DNA of 64,000 bases from Aedes albopictus (Eukaryota; Arthropoda; Insecta; Diptera; Culicidae), in assembly GCF_035046485.1 (NCBI RefSeq), contig NC_085138.1, positions 92,921,266 through 92,985,265 of the forward strand, read 5' to 3'. Position numbers and translations under genes: made by a program. This document shows, one piece after another, positions 24,671-34,789 of the stretch (the first letter of the stretch is position 1; each line of letters opens with the position of its first letter). Below the pieces are notes generated by a model. That model was not told the origin of the DNA. It saw only the letters and a program-made list of their open reading frames with translations, and made no database searches.

Positions 24671-24782
24671 ACAGTGCCCTTTTCAGGGCGCTGTTCGAAC
24701 CCATTGTGGCACGCTTATGCGATATTACAGTGTCCTTTTCAGGACGCTATGTGAACCCATTGTGGTACGCTTTTGCGAGTAT
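24671..24782 (+). repeat. 56-bp tandem duplication in the LOA-like 3' UTR
   Basis: Two adjacent 56-bp units start ACAGTGCCCTTTTCAGGGCG (24671) and ACAGTGTCCTTTTCAGGACG (24727), both followed by ...GAACCCATTGTGG. Each contains a small palindrome (CCCTTTTCAGGG, TCCTTTTCAGGA) in which compensating changes keep the stem paired. That suggests a conserved RNA hairpin, perhaps the 3' recognition structure for the element's own reverse transcriptase (inference). Confidence 0.85.
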
Positions 24783-24945
24783 GACGATCCTATTCCCTTA
24801 CCTGTCCTTTCCCATGTCCTATCCTTTTTCCTTCCCTTCTCCGTCAGGTAAATGATGAATAGGCTCGTGTTCATGGCGATGGCACAAATTTCCCGAATGG
24901 AGGAGAACGTGCCTCTAGAGCCGACCTACTGATACCTGATACCTG

Positions 24946-26065
24946 TGTCGAGAAGCCGACGCCAATCCCTGGGGCAACGCGTACCGAATCGTGGTATCGA
25001 AGCTCAAAGGTCCAGCAGTACCCGTGGAAATGTGCCCGGACAAACTAAGGAGGATCGTGGAAGGTCTTTTTCCGCACCATGGCCCAACGTTTTGGCCGCC
25101 CACACCGTACGCAGAGAATGCAGAAGAACCCAACGAAGGTGCTCGTATATCCAATGCAGAGTTGCTGGTAATTGCGAAGGGGCTCAAGATCGGGAAAGCT
25201 CCCGGTCCGGATGGGATCCCGAACGTAGCAGTTAGAACGGCGATATTGACGTTTCCGGACATGATCAGGATAGTGCTCCAAAAATGCCTGGATGAAGGCT
25301 GCTTCCCAGACGGTTGGAAGGTTCAAAAGTTGGTGCTTCTACCGAAACCAGGAAAGCCGCCGGGGGACCCAGGATCGTATAGACCGATCTGCCTGCTGGA
25401 TACCCTAGGAAAACTGTTAGACAAGGTCATCCTTAACAGGTTGACAGAATACGCCGAAAGTGAGAGGGGACTGTCAGCGATGCAATTCGGATTCCGTAAG
25501 GGAAAATCGACGGTGGATGCGATTCGGGTAGTCATCGAGAATGCCCAGAAGGCGTCCAAGAAAAAACGGAGAGATTATCGATTCTGCGCTGTGGTAACGA
25601 TAGACGTCAAAAATGCGTTTAACAGTGCCAGCTGGGAGGCTATCGCCGTAGCGCTACACAGTATGCGGGTTCCCGATTATCTGTGCCAGATTTTACGGAG
25701 CTACTTCCAGAACAGGGTACTAGTGTATGAGACCAACGAAGGGCAGAGGTCTATACAAGTAACGGCAGGTGTTCCACAAGGGTCCATACTAGGCCCAACG
25801 CTCTGGAATGCCATGTACAACGGCGTACTGTCGTTAAAACTTCCCAAAGGAGTCGTCATTGTGGGCTTCGCAGACGACGTCGTGTTGACGGTAATGGGAG
25901 AGACTCTTGAAGAAGTTGAAATGCTGGCGACGGAATCAATGTCCACTGTTGAAAGATGGATGACTGGGGTCAAGCTACAGATTGCCCATCACAAAACGGA
26001 GGTGCTTCTGGTCAGCAACTGTAAAGCAGTCCAAACGATGGAGATCGTAGTCGGAGAGCATGTTC
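24946..26065 (+). pseudogene. R1-like reverse transcriptase fragment, truncated at both ends
   Basis: An uninterrupted frame runs from the first base of this fragment (NPWGNAYRIV near 24964) to 26065. It shows KAPGPDGIPN, PKPGKPPGDPGSYRPICLL, QFGFRKGKSTVDAI, the palm IDVKNAFN, GVPQGSILGPTLWN and the catalytic FADDVVLTV (25867-25893). This order and wording are typical of the R1 clade. The endonuclease is missing upstream, and the thumb and zinc-knuckle C terminus are missing downstream. The left edge abuts the 3' tail of the LOA-like element, and the right edge abuts the second copy of the CATTGGCG end. Within the fragment I see no stop or frameshift, so it was cut recently. A more damaged relative lies at 46860-49950. 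Confidence 0.9.
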
Positions 26066-26325
26066 CATTGGCGTAACTAGGATTTTTTCCTGGAGGGGGC
26101 CCAGGGGGGGCCTGACTTGAGATGAATTTTAAGCGGGATGGGCGCCCGATATGTGAATATGCAAATCAGTATTGTAGTTTTGAGTAATCAAAATGACTGT
26201 TTCAGATTTGTTCATAGTTTTGTAAACTATATGAGTACGAACAATTCCTCCAAGTTTTTATTTCCATAGCTTAATTCAGTGATTCCATCTTAGCTTCTTC
26301 CAGAAATAATCAAGACTTCATCTAG
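26066..26325 (+). repeat. Left end of the composite, copy A prime
   Basis: Almost identical to 20212-20471 over 260 bp and in the same orientation. It starts exactly at the terminal base of CATTGGCGTAACTAG, directly after the R1 fragment, and continues into the 12-bp repeat island. The eight bases in front (GCATGTTC) do not match those after 32705, so this end is not paired with the right end by a target duplication. Confidence 0.9.
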
Positions 26326-26667
26326 GGATTCCACTAGACATTTTTTCGGGGATTTGTCCTGGGATATCTTTAGGGGTTCCTCCAGTAATTGTTCCAGTGC
26401 TTTTTTCGAAGTTTCCTTCAGGAATTTCTCCAGAGATCCTTTAAGGTATTTCTGCAGGTATTCAGAGATTTCTACAGGGATATCTCCATATATGCCTTCC
26501 AAAATTCCACTAGAGATTGCTCCAATAATTACATCTGGAATGATTCGAAGTATTCCTGCAGGAATGTATTCCAGAAATTCTTTTAGAAAATTTTACTTAG
26601 AGATTCTTAAAAAACACTCCAAGAATTGCTTGAAAAATTTGTACAAAAAACCTTTAGGGATCCTAGT

Positions 26668-26840
26668 TTTTTTTTATGTGTATTAACGAGATTTAAAAAT
26701 CTCGTTAATACACATAAAAAAAACTAAAGCCCTAGGCTAGTTCATCTCGGGATCCACGCTTTACTGCCCTTCCGAAGGAAGAACTCACATTTTGCGAGTT
26801 TGTCGGGAGTGTTCTAACCATCCCACCAGGTCCACTCCAC
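26668..26840 (-). mobile_element. tRNA-derived SINE, family C, with palindromic tail
   Basis: The 13-bp duplication TAGGGATCCTAGT is exact at 26655-26667 and 26841-26853. Read on the minus strand it starts with a tRNA-like head (GTGGACCTGGTGGGATGG), lacks the B-box part seen at 54844-55011, and contains TTCCTTCGGAAGGGCAGTAA. The left end is an almost perfect inverted repeat around 26669-26723: TATGTGTATTAACGAGATTT facing its complement. That inverted terminus is absent from the other copies in the window. Confidence 0.88.
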
Positions 26841-29800
26841 TAGGGATCCTAGTATTCCTTCAACAAATACTGCATACATTGATTTCTTGATTTTTTTTAT
26901 CCAGGAATATTCCTACAAAAATTCTTCCAGGTATTCGCTAAGAAAGCTCTCCTGAGATTCCATAAAGAGTTCCTAATGGGGCTTGCTTCCGGGATTCCTC
27001 ATCGGGTTTCTTCAGAAATTACTTCAAGAGTTCCTCCAGGGCTTCACCGGAAATTTCTTCTGTTATTCTTACAAAAACGAATTCCGAGATTATTTTAAAC
27101 ATTTCTAGAAGAACTCTTATTGGGATTCCTTCAGAAACTCCCGCAGGAATTAATCAAGGATTTCAGGATTTCCTCAGGAGTTTCAGCGGTTTCTTCAGTA
27201 TTTCCCCTGAGAATTCTTCAGAAAATCCACCTGGAATTCCCTCAGAAATCGAATTTTGTAATTCATCACGAATAAATCTTGAGATTCCTCTGGGAACTCC
27301 TTCGGAAATTCCTCCCGGATTTTTTTCAAGAATTATTCCAGGTATTCCTCCTGGCATGCCTCTAGGATTTCATTCAGGCATTTCTCCAGAGACTTCTGCA
27401 AGAGTTCTACCAAGAATTTCTCCAGTTATTACCCCAGGTATTTCCTCAGGAATTACTCCAGGAATTTATTCAAGTTTGGATCCAGGAATTCTTCCATGAA
27501 TTCCTCCGAAAATTCTTCCAGGAATTTCTTCTCTAGGGTTTCCTCTGCACATTCCTCCAGGATTTATTTCATGGATCCCTCCAGGAATTCCAACGATGAT
27601 TCCTGCAGTAATTCCTCCAGAAAATCCTCTTGGAACTCCACCAGAAATTCCTTTCTGAATTCCTCTAAAAATTTCTCCAGGAATTCCTTCAGAAATATCT
27701 CCATGGATTCCTTCCAGAATTCCTCTAGAGATTCTTGCAGGAATTCATTCAGGGATTCTCAAGATATTCATTTAGGGATTCCTCCTGCAGTTCTTCCATG
27801 AATAGTTCCACGGATTTTCCCCAAGATTTCCTATAGAGATTTGTCCAGGAATTCCTCCTGAGGTTCTCCCAGAAATTAATTCAGGATTTCCTCCAGGTTT
27901 TTTTTTTGCAAGAATTCCCCCAGGGATTCTTCCAAGTAATTCTCTAGAAATTCCTCTAAGGATGCCTCCAGGAATTCCTCAAGAGGTTACTTAAGTATTA
28001 CCCCAAGAATCCCTTCAGAAAGTCCTCCAGGAATTGATCCAGGAACTCCCATAGGAATTCCTTCAGAAATTACTACCGCAATTCCTTCAGGAATTCCTCC
28101 TGGAATTCCTCTATGAATTTCTCTTGGATTTTCTTCAGAAATTTCTCTTGGAGTTTCTTCAGAAATTTCTCTTGGAATTTCTTCAGAAATTTCTTTTGGA
28201 ATTTCTTCAGAAATTCCTCCATTAACTGCTTCAAGAATTTCTCTCGAGATTCCTCCAGGAATTCATTCAAGAATTCTTTCAGGGATAGTTCCAAGGAATT
28301 TCCACAGAAATTCCTTTACAGATTAATCCAGGAATTCTTCCTGGGATTCCGCAAAAAAAATATCCAGAACTTCCTGCATGAATTTGTCCAGAACTTTCCA
28401 GGCATTCCTCCTGAGGTTTCTTCAGAAATTGCTTCAGAGATTCCTCCAGGAATTTTCCAAAAAAAATTCCCAGGGATTCTTCCAAGAATTTCTCGAGAAA
28501 TTTCTCTGAGGATTCCTCTAGGAATTTTTCAAGAGGTTTCTTTAGAAATTTCTCCTGGGAGTTTCTCCATGGACTCATCCCGGGATTTCTCCAGCAATTC
28601 ATCTAGAGTTTGCTTCGGGAGTTCTTCTAAAAACTCCAAACTCCACTAGATTGCTCCCAGAATTCTTCTGAAAACTCCACCAGAAACTCATCTAGAAATG
28701 TATCCAGAGATTATTCCAGGCATTAGTTCAGGAATTTCTCCAGGGATATTTTAAGGAAATTCCCCAGGTATCCTCCAGGGATTTCTTAAGGAATTTCTCG
28801 AGAGATTCCTCCAGGAATTGATACAGGCATGTCTCCAGGAATTTATCCAGGGGTTACTCCAGACATTCCTTCAGAAGTTCCTCCAGAGATTTCTATAGGG
28901 ATTCCTCCAGGCATTAATCCAGGATTCCTTCAGAAATTACTACCGCAAATTCTCCAAGAATTTATCTAGAAAATCCTCCAGGGATTCATTTAGAAATTAC
29001 CCCAAGAATTCCTCCCGGAGTTTATCCAAGAAATATTCCAATAATTCTTCCTGAGATTCCTGAATGATTTCCTCCTGAGATATCTCTAGGAATTGCTTCA
29101 AATATTTATTCAGGAATCCTCCAGGAAATCCTCAAGGGATTCTTTTAAAAATTTCCCCTCAAATTCTTTCTGGAATTTATTCAAGAATTATTCCAGGTAT
29201 TCCTCCTGGCATTTTTCCAGGATTTCATCCAGGCATTTCTCCAGGGACTCCTCCAGGAGTTCTACCATGAATTTCACCAAAAATTACCCCAAGTATTTCT
29301 TCAGGAATACTTTCGGTAATTTATTCAGGAATGGATCCAGGAATTCCTCCAGGAATTTCTTCGGAAATTCGTACAGCAATTCCTTCAGGAATTGTTCCAG
29401 GAATTCCTCCAGAAATCCTTCCAGGGTTTCCCCCAAGAATTAATCCAGGAATTTCTTCTCCGAGGTTTCCTCTACACATTCCTCAGGAATTATTTCATGG
29501 ATTTTTCCAGAAGTTCCTCCAATGATTGCTCCAGTAATTCTTCCAGAAATTCCTTCTGAAATTGCTCCTGCAAGTCCTCCAGAAATTCCTCTGGAAATTT
29601 CTCCTGGAACTTCATTAGAAATTCCTCTCAGAATTCCTCTAGGAATTTCTCTAGGAATTTCTTTAGGAATTTCTCTAGGAATTTCTCTAGGAATTTCTTT
29701 AGGAATTTCTCTATGAATATATTCAGAAATTTCTCCATGGATTCCTTCCAGAATTCCTCTAGAGATTCTTCCAGGAATTCATTGAAGGATTCCTCAAAGA

Positions 29801-30665
29801 TTTGATTAAGGGATTCCTCCTGGAATTCATCCATGAATAGTTCCATGGAATTTCCCCAAGATTTCCTATAAAGATTTGTCAAGAAATTCCTCCTGAAATT
29901 CCACCTGGAACTTGTCCGGAAGTTCCTCCAGAAATTTGTTTCAGGGATTTCTCCAGGATTCTTTCCAAGAATATCTCCAGGGATTCTTTCAAGAATTTGT
30001 GTAGAAATTTCTCTAAGAAATTTTGCGGGAATTCCTTATGAGGTTTCTTCAGAAATACTCCAGGAATTCCTTCAGAAAGCCCTTCAGGAATTCATATAGG
30101 AATTCCTTCAGGAATTCCTCAGAAATTACTACCGCAGTGTATCCAGGGGCTCCTCAAGAAATTCCACCAAGATTTACCGTAGGTCCAGGAATCCCTCCAG
30201 GAATTTCTTCGGAAATTCCTACAGCATTCCGCCAGAAATTTCTGCAGGAAATCCTTTAGAGATTGCTTCCGATATTCTTTCAGGAGATTCTTCAGGAAAT
30301 TCTATAGGAATTTTTCCAAGGGAAATTCTTTCAGGTTTCCTCTAGGAATAAATCCATGAATTTCTACTCCAGGGATTCCTCTAGAAATCCGTCCAGGAGT
30401 TATTTCACGGGTTCTTCTAGAAATTCCACCAGGAATTCCTCCAAGAATATACCAGAAATTCCTGCAGGGATTCCTATAAGGATTCTTCTGTGAGATTCCT
30501 CCAAGAATTTCTCCTGGAATTCCTCCTGGAATTCCTCCAGAAATTCCTCTGGGAATTCTTCTAGAAATTTATCTTGGAATTTCATCAGATATTTCTGTAA
30601 TGCTCCAGGCATTACTCCAGGAACTTCTCCAGGGATGCCTCCTTCAGAAATTTATCCATTAACTT

Positions 30666-30713
30666 CAGAGCCAAGGGCTGAAATTCTCTATAAAAAGACA
30701 AATCAATCAATCA
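30666..30713 (+). mobile_element. 48-bp LINE 3'-tail insertion
   Basis: CAGAGCCAAGGGCTGAAATT followed by an AAATCAATCAATCA tail is bracketed by the exact 12-bp duplication ATCCATTAACTT (30654-30665, 30714-30725). This is the pattern of an extremely 5'-truncated retrotransposon insertion. The source element cannot be named from 48 bp. Confidence 0.85.
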
Positions 30714-31480
30714 ATCCATTAACTTTTCCAGGGAATCCGCCAGGAATTTGTCCAAAAAATTTTCTAGGATTTTCTCCAGAAATCCATCTTGGAATTGCTG
30801 AGAAAATTTGCTTATGATTTCACAAAAAAAAATGTGCCTATGATGCTTCGTTCTATGATTTTTCAAAGTAGGTGATGTCTGTGGAAAATGTTTGATTTTC
30901 ACTGGAGTTTTCCGGAAAATTAGGCTACCCTGATTTTTTTCAATTTAGTTTTTCAAATATATATGATCCCTACCTAATTTCATTAACCTTCAGAAACTTC
31001 ATACCAATTTGTACGATAATAAAAAAAAACCCTAATACTTCAGGCATTAGTCCAGAAACTTTTCCAGAGATTCCGCATGGAATTTTTCCAGAAGGTTCTC
31101 CCGGATATCCTCTAGAAATACATCTAGGAACTCCTTCTGTGATTTCTTGAAGAATTCCTCTAAGGATTCCTCCAGGAATGCATCCAGAAATTCCTCCAAG
31201 GATTCATCTAAAATTTTTTTTAGTAATTTCTGCAGGGATTTCTGATGCGGATTCTTCAGATTTTTTTCCTGAAATTCCTAGCATAATTGCTTTTCGGATT
31301 CCTCCAGGAATTCATCCAGGGATTCCTCCAGGTATACTTTCACAAATTACTCCAGGGATTCCTGCAGGTATTGCTCCGAGAATTCTTGTAATGATACATA
31401 CATACATTTATTTGTTCAACATCATTAAGACAAGACATAATCAACAATAGTACGCCAATTCTTGTAATGATTTCTTCCGA

Positions 31481-32362
31481 AATTTCTCTCGGGATTTTTT
31501 TAAAAATTTATTCAGTGGTTAGTTAAAAAATTACAGTATTCCGTTCATAATGTTTTTCAGGGATTCTCCCTAGGTTTTTTCTTTAGGATTACTTGTAGAT
31601 TTTTTGAATAATATGAAGGATTTCTAGAGGAATTCCTCCAGCGATTTGTATTGAAATTCTTTTAGATAATTTTAGAGGGACATAGGAGCCAAGAAATCAT
31701 CCAGGAATTCTTTCACAATTATCTCATGAATACCAAGTCTTTTACAAGTCCAATCATAAATACCTTCAAATTTACGATTACATCTTGCAGCACCAACTAT
31801 TAAATATATTAAAACTTCCTCAATGACCATTTGAATTTGTGCGTTGTTTGATAGACGAAAAAATACACCTGGCCCACGAAATAAAAGAAATTAATAGTGA
31901 CCGACTAGAAATCACCTCCAGCATGGTTTTAATGAATACACTCGCGTTTACGTTTCAGCTACGTACATCTATTCTCACTAGGAATTCACAAACTTTTGCT
32001 GGAATTCCATTCCAAATTCAACCAGAGTTTTTTCCCACATGATACTGGATTTCCATAAAGAATCACTTAACCATATTTTGCAGTAATGCTGCTTGAAAAT
32101 TCAAAGATTCTTAAAGATACCCATCCAGGAATTCCTGGAAATTATCATTTAGTTTTAATTTCTCAGCGATTTAAAAAAGAAGATGTACAAAGTATTGCTT
32201 TTTATATAATTCTGATTATATAATATTTCCAAACAAAACTAACTAATTACATAGACCATTTTGGACAATGATCTTGTAAAGAGTGACAAGTTGAGAATTG
32301 TCTCCAATAACTGTCAATTTAAACACATATTATGCCAAATAAATTTCTATTACTGTACGTGC
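31481..32362. other. AT-rich interior near the right end of the composite
   Basis: Decayed repeat units fade out by about 31720. The rest is AT-rich without recognisable frames; 31839-32042 is open but resembles nothing known to me. It probably belongs to the internal sequence of the CATTGGCG-ended element. Confidence 0.4.
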
Positions 32363-32549
32363 AGTTGAAACCCGGAATTTTCGACTAGCGAAGTTGGATT
32401 TTTCTCTAAATCCGTGCGTCGGACCTAACTTCGGAAGTGGTGCACTGTATAGCTGTTTGCTATACAGCGCACCACTTCCGAAGTTAGGTCCGACGCACGG
32501 ATTTGGAGAAAAATCCAACTTCGCTAGTCGAAAACTCCGATTTTCAACT
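32363..32549. repeat. Near-perfect 91-bp hairpin with 5-nt loop
   Basis: The left arm (32363-32453) and right arm (32459-32549) are reverse complements with only a handful of mismatches around a TGTTT loop. For example, CGACTAGCGAAGTTGGATTT and its complement lie at matching distances from the centre. A transcript across it would form a long double-stranded RNA. It lies inside the right part of the composite, just before the G-rich subterminal tracts. Confidence 0.92.
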
Positions 32550-32740
32550 AAATTGAGAATATAGATCTTTGTTTGTCACCACGACAGTGGTTTTCAGATT
32601 TTTTCTAATTTCCATATATAAAGTCATGAAAAATTTCTGGGGGGGGGCCTGGCGGATTCTGGGGGGGGCCTGGCCCCCCTGGCCCCCCCTCTAGTTACGC
32701 CAATGCTGAAATTCCTGAAAACAATCTCTGAATCACTTGC

Positions 32741-32890
32741 GTGCGCAGCACTTTCTTTTTCTCACTCTTTCTCTTTATTAAACGCAAGAAAGAGCAAGAT
32801 AGAAGAGGGGGCAAAGTGCCCCCTCTTCCATCTGTTTCTTTCTCGTGTTTGTTTACGAGAGTGAGTGAGAAAAATGGAAAAGCTGCGCAC
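32741..32890. mobile_element. 150-bp TIR element (GTGCGCAGC ends)
   Basis: GTGCGCAGC at 32741 and GCTGCGCAC ending at 32890 are exact inverted termini. The adjoining TTTTTCTCACTC and GAGTGAGAAAAA blocks extend the symmetry. The centre has a second stem, GAAGAGGGGGC/GCCCCCTCTTC. The target duplication is not clear. Frame 32741-32944 is not a gene. Confidence 0.75.
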
Positions 32891-32929
32891 GTTAGAGCTT
32901 TAGATATTATCTCAAGAAATTCGAGGGGA

Positions 32930-34780
32930 GTTATTGTTAGTTAGTTATTGTAGGAATCCCTTGATTCAATTCAGGAGAACTTACAGGATAAATACCTGGA
33001 GAAACACTTTTGCAAACCCTTGGTGGGATTCCTATAAAAATTATTTACCTATTGATTTTTTTGAAAAGTTCCTAGAGAATTCCTTTAATCTTCCTTTTGC
33101 ATCATGTTGGGAACGGTTCACTGACACAGTGTATGGTTTAGGTCTTAAAGACCCAAATGACAGAGCGGATCTGGTGTGATGGTTAAGGCACGCTCCTGAA
33201 GAAATTCCCAAAATTTCAAAGAAGTCCCTGGAGATATATTTCACTAAAATCCCTTTAGAAATCTCAGAAAGCGCTCTTGATTGAAGCTCTTGAGGAATAC
33301 ATGAAGAAATTCAAAGAAAATTCTCAAAATTTCGCTGGAGGCATTTCCGAAGAACTTCCAGGAGAAAGACCTGAAAAAACTCCTTATGAAACCCTTGGTG
33401 GAATGCTGGTGTATTTTTTCTTTGAATCGAGAGAAATTCTTCATCTTTTCATTTGCATCACATTGGGAACAGCTCGCTGTCGTAGTAAGTGTACGGTCTG
33501 GGTCAAAAAATATCCTATATCAAAAAGAAAGTTAATGAAATTTTCGGAGGAATTTCTGAAACAGTTTCTGGAGTCTGTTGACGCATTTGTGAAGCAAATT
33601 CTGTGGGAACAGCTGGAAAAATATTTTGATAAGCTTCTGTAATAATCCTCAGACAAAATATTTTTTATTTTTCTCGAATATTGAAATTCCAAGGAAATGA
33701 TTTCAGGAAACAGTGGAAAAATTCTAAGAGTTCAAGTTAGAGGAAATGCCGTAGAAATTTCTGGTGAAAAACACGGAGAAATATTTATTGGGAGGTCATA
33801 TAATAGGAACCTCTGGAATCGGGAATCTCTGAGGAATTCCTGCAGGATTTACTGATTGAACAGAAGAAATTCTCAGACACATTCCTGTGAGAATTTATGA
33901 AGGTATTGCTTGAGCAATCTCTGAACAAATCTTCATCGGACTTCTTGAAAAAAATACTTGTACGAATTTCTGAAGGAATCTTTAGAAGATTTTCTGAAGA
34001 AACCGTTGGTAGAATTGTGACAGAATCTCTGAAAGAATTTCTAAAGGAATTTCTGTATTAAGTTCTCAAGGAATATCTGGAGAAATTTTCGAAGGGTTTT
34101 CTGAACTAATTACTAAAAAAAAAGTGTTCGAACTTATCCCTGGCAAAGTTTCAAGACGATCACATGGAAATCTACCTGAAAGAATATTTGGATTACTTCT
34201 TGAGGGAATATCTGAAGTAAGCAACGGGGAGATTTCTTTAAGAATCATTTGAAAAATTTCTGAAGAAATCACTGGACGAGCTTGTGTGCGTTGTAAATTT
34301 TAATACCAAATTCCTGGAATAATTTGTGAAGGAATCCATGAGGTGACTCTGGAAGTAATCCATGTAATTTCCCAAGGTAATCCAAGGACAAATCTATGTA
34401 GGATCTTCCGAGGAAACCCGTTGAAGCTTTTCAAGAGGAGCTGTGGGGGAAATTTTTGAACGAAATTATAGAAGAATTTCTATAACTATCCAGGGAAGAT
34501 GTTCCAGAAGAACTTAAAAAAGAAATTGCATTCTGAAAGGAATTCCTGGAGGATTTTAATAGAGATCCGGGGAGCAATGTCAGAAGACACCCAAAGAAGG
34601 AGTTCTCAAATTGATTTTTAGTATGCGGCATTCGATTTCCTCAAAACAACTAAAGACGATCTTATGTGGCTCACAATATTAAGATGATTTGCGTTTAACG
34701 ATCAGAATGTGGCCAAAAATGAGAGTAAACGGCGGAAAAAAGTATTTTGCGATAATGCCAAACAACAACTCTGAAAAGTT
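32930..34780 (-). repeat. 12-bp repeat in minus orientation, degenerate
   Basis: Units now read GGAATTTCTGA and CTGGAGGAATTCC, the complement of the main island. Two related stretches (33095-33190 and 33450-33515, both with TTGCATCA...TTGGGAACRGYTC) and a tRNA-like A-box string (CTGGTGTGATGGTTAAGGC, 33171-33189) hint at buried SINE fragments. Frames such as 33277-33642 are repeat by-products. Confidence 0.6.
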
Positions 34781-34789
34781 GATGTTCTG

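Larger units (their letters stand above)
20472..24945 (+). mobile_element. LOA/Lian-like non-LTR retrotransposon
   Basis: The unit has a leader of about 530 bp containing GCGGTTAGTTCAACTGGC near 20562. A long frame from 21000 with EN, RT, RNase H and zinc-knuckle segments follows, then a 3' UTR with a 56-bp tandem duplication and a short CTGATACCTGATACCTG tail. No separate upstream ORF1 is evident, so the 5' part may be missing or the family may lack it. The order EN-RT-RNase H and the opening AQINLQHKRTA suggest the LOA group (Lian of Aedes is the reference I recall). The 3' end abuts an R1 fragment directly. Confidence 0.8.
26326..31480 (+). repeat. Large 12-bp degenerate repeat island (plus orientation)
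   Basis: About 5 kb of near-continuous GGAATTCCTCCA-type units. Locally the array is much cleaner: 29630-29715 is an almost perfect run of AGGAATTTCTCT, and 28120-28210 shows a 24-bp higher-order unit (TTCTCTTGGAATTTCTTCAG). The frames 28113-28649 (178 residues), 27496-27801, 29093-29443, 28279-28602 minus and 29628-29882 minus are simply NSSR, GIPP or EEFL repeats. SINE fragments and a 48-bp LINE tail interrupt it. I see no gene. Confidence 0.88.
20212..32705. mobile_element. 12.5-kb composite bounded by CATTGGCGTAACTAG inverted ends
   Basis: CATTGGCGTAACTAG at 20212 is matched by CTAGTTACGCCAATG ending at 32705, and G-rich/C-rich subterminal tracts follow at both ends. The 8-bp string CTGAAATT is exact at 20204-20211 and 32706-32713, consistent with hAT-type insertion. 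The flanks on both sides are 12-bp repeat in minus orientation while the interior repeat is in plus orientation, which also supports an inserted block. The interior contains the LOA-like element, an R1 fragment, a second copy of the 260-bp left end and about 5 kb of 12-bp repeat. CTGAAATT is a common string in the surrounding repeat, so the duplication is strong but not decisive. Confidence 0.75.

Noticed and set aside
20212..26325. Direct 260-bp repeats flanking a reverse transcriptase read as LTRs
   Set aside because: The enclosed enzyme is a non-LTR type (endonuclease, no integrase or protease), the repeats start with CATTGGCG rather than TG...CA, and no primer-binding site or duplication flanks the pair.
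28113..28649. 178-residue frame and many similar frames in 8.6-10.4 and 26.3-31.5 kb as proteins
   Set aside because: They encode only permutations of NSSR, GIPP, EFLQ or EEFL, which the 12-bp unit gives in any frame on either strand; overlapping frames are equally open.
33171..33189. SINE at 33.1-33.2 kb
   Set aside because: Only an A-box-like string is visible; no B box, body or duplication.
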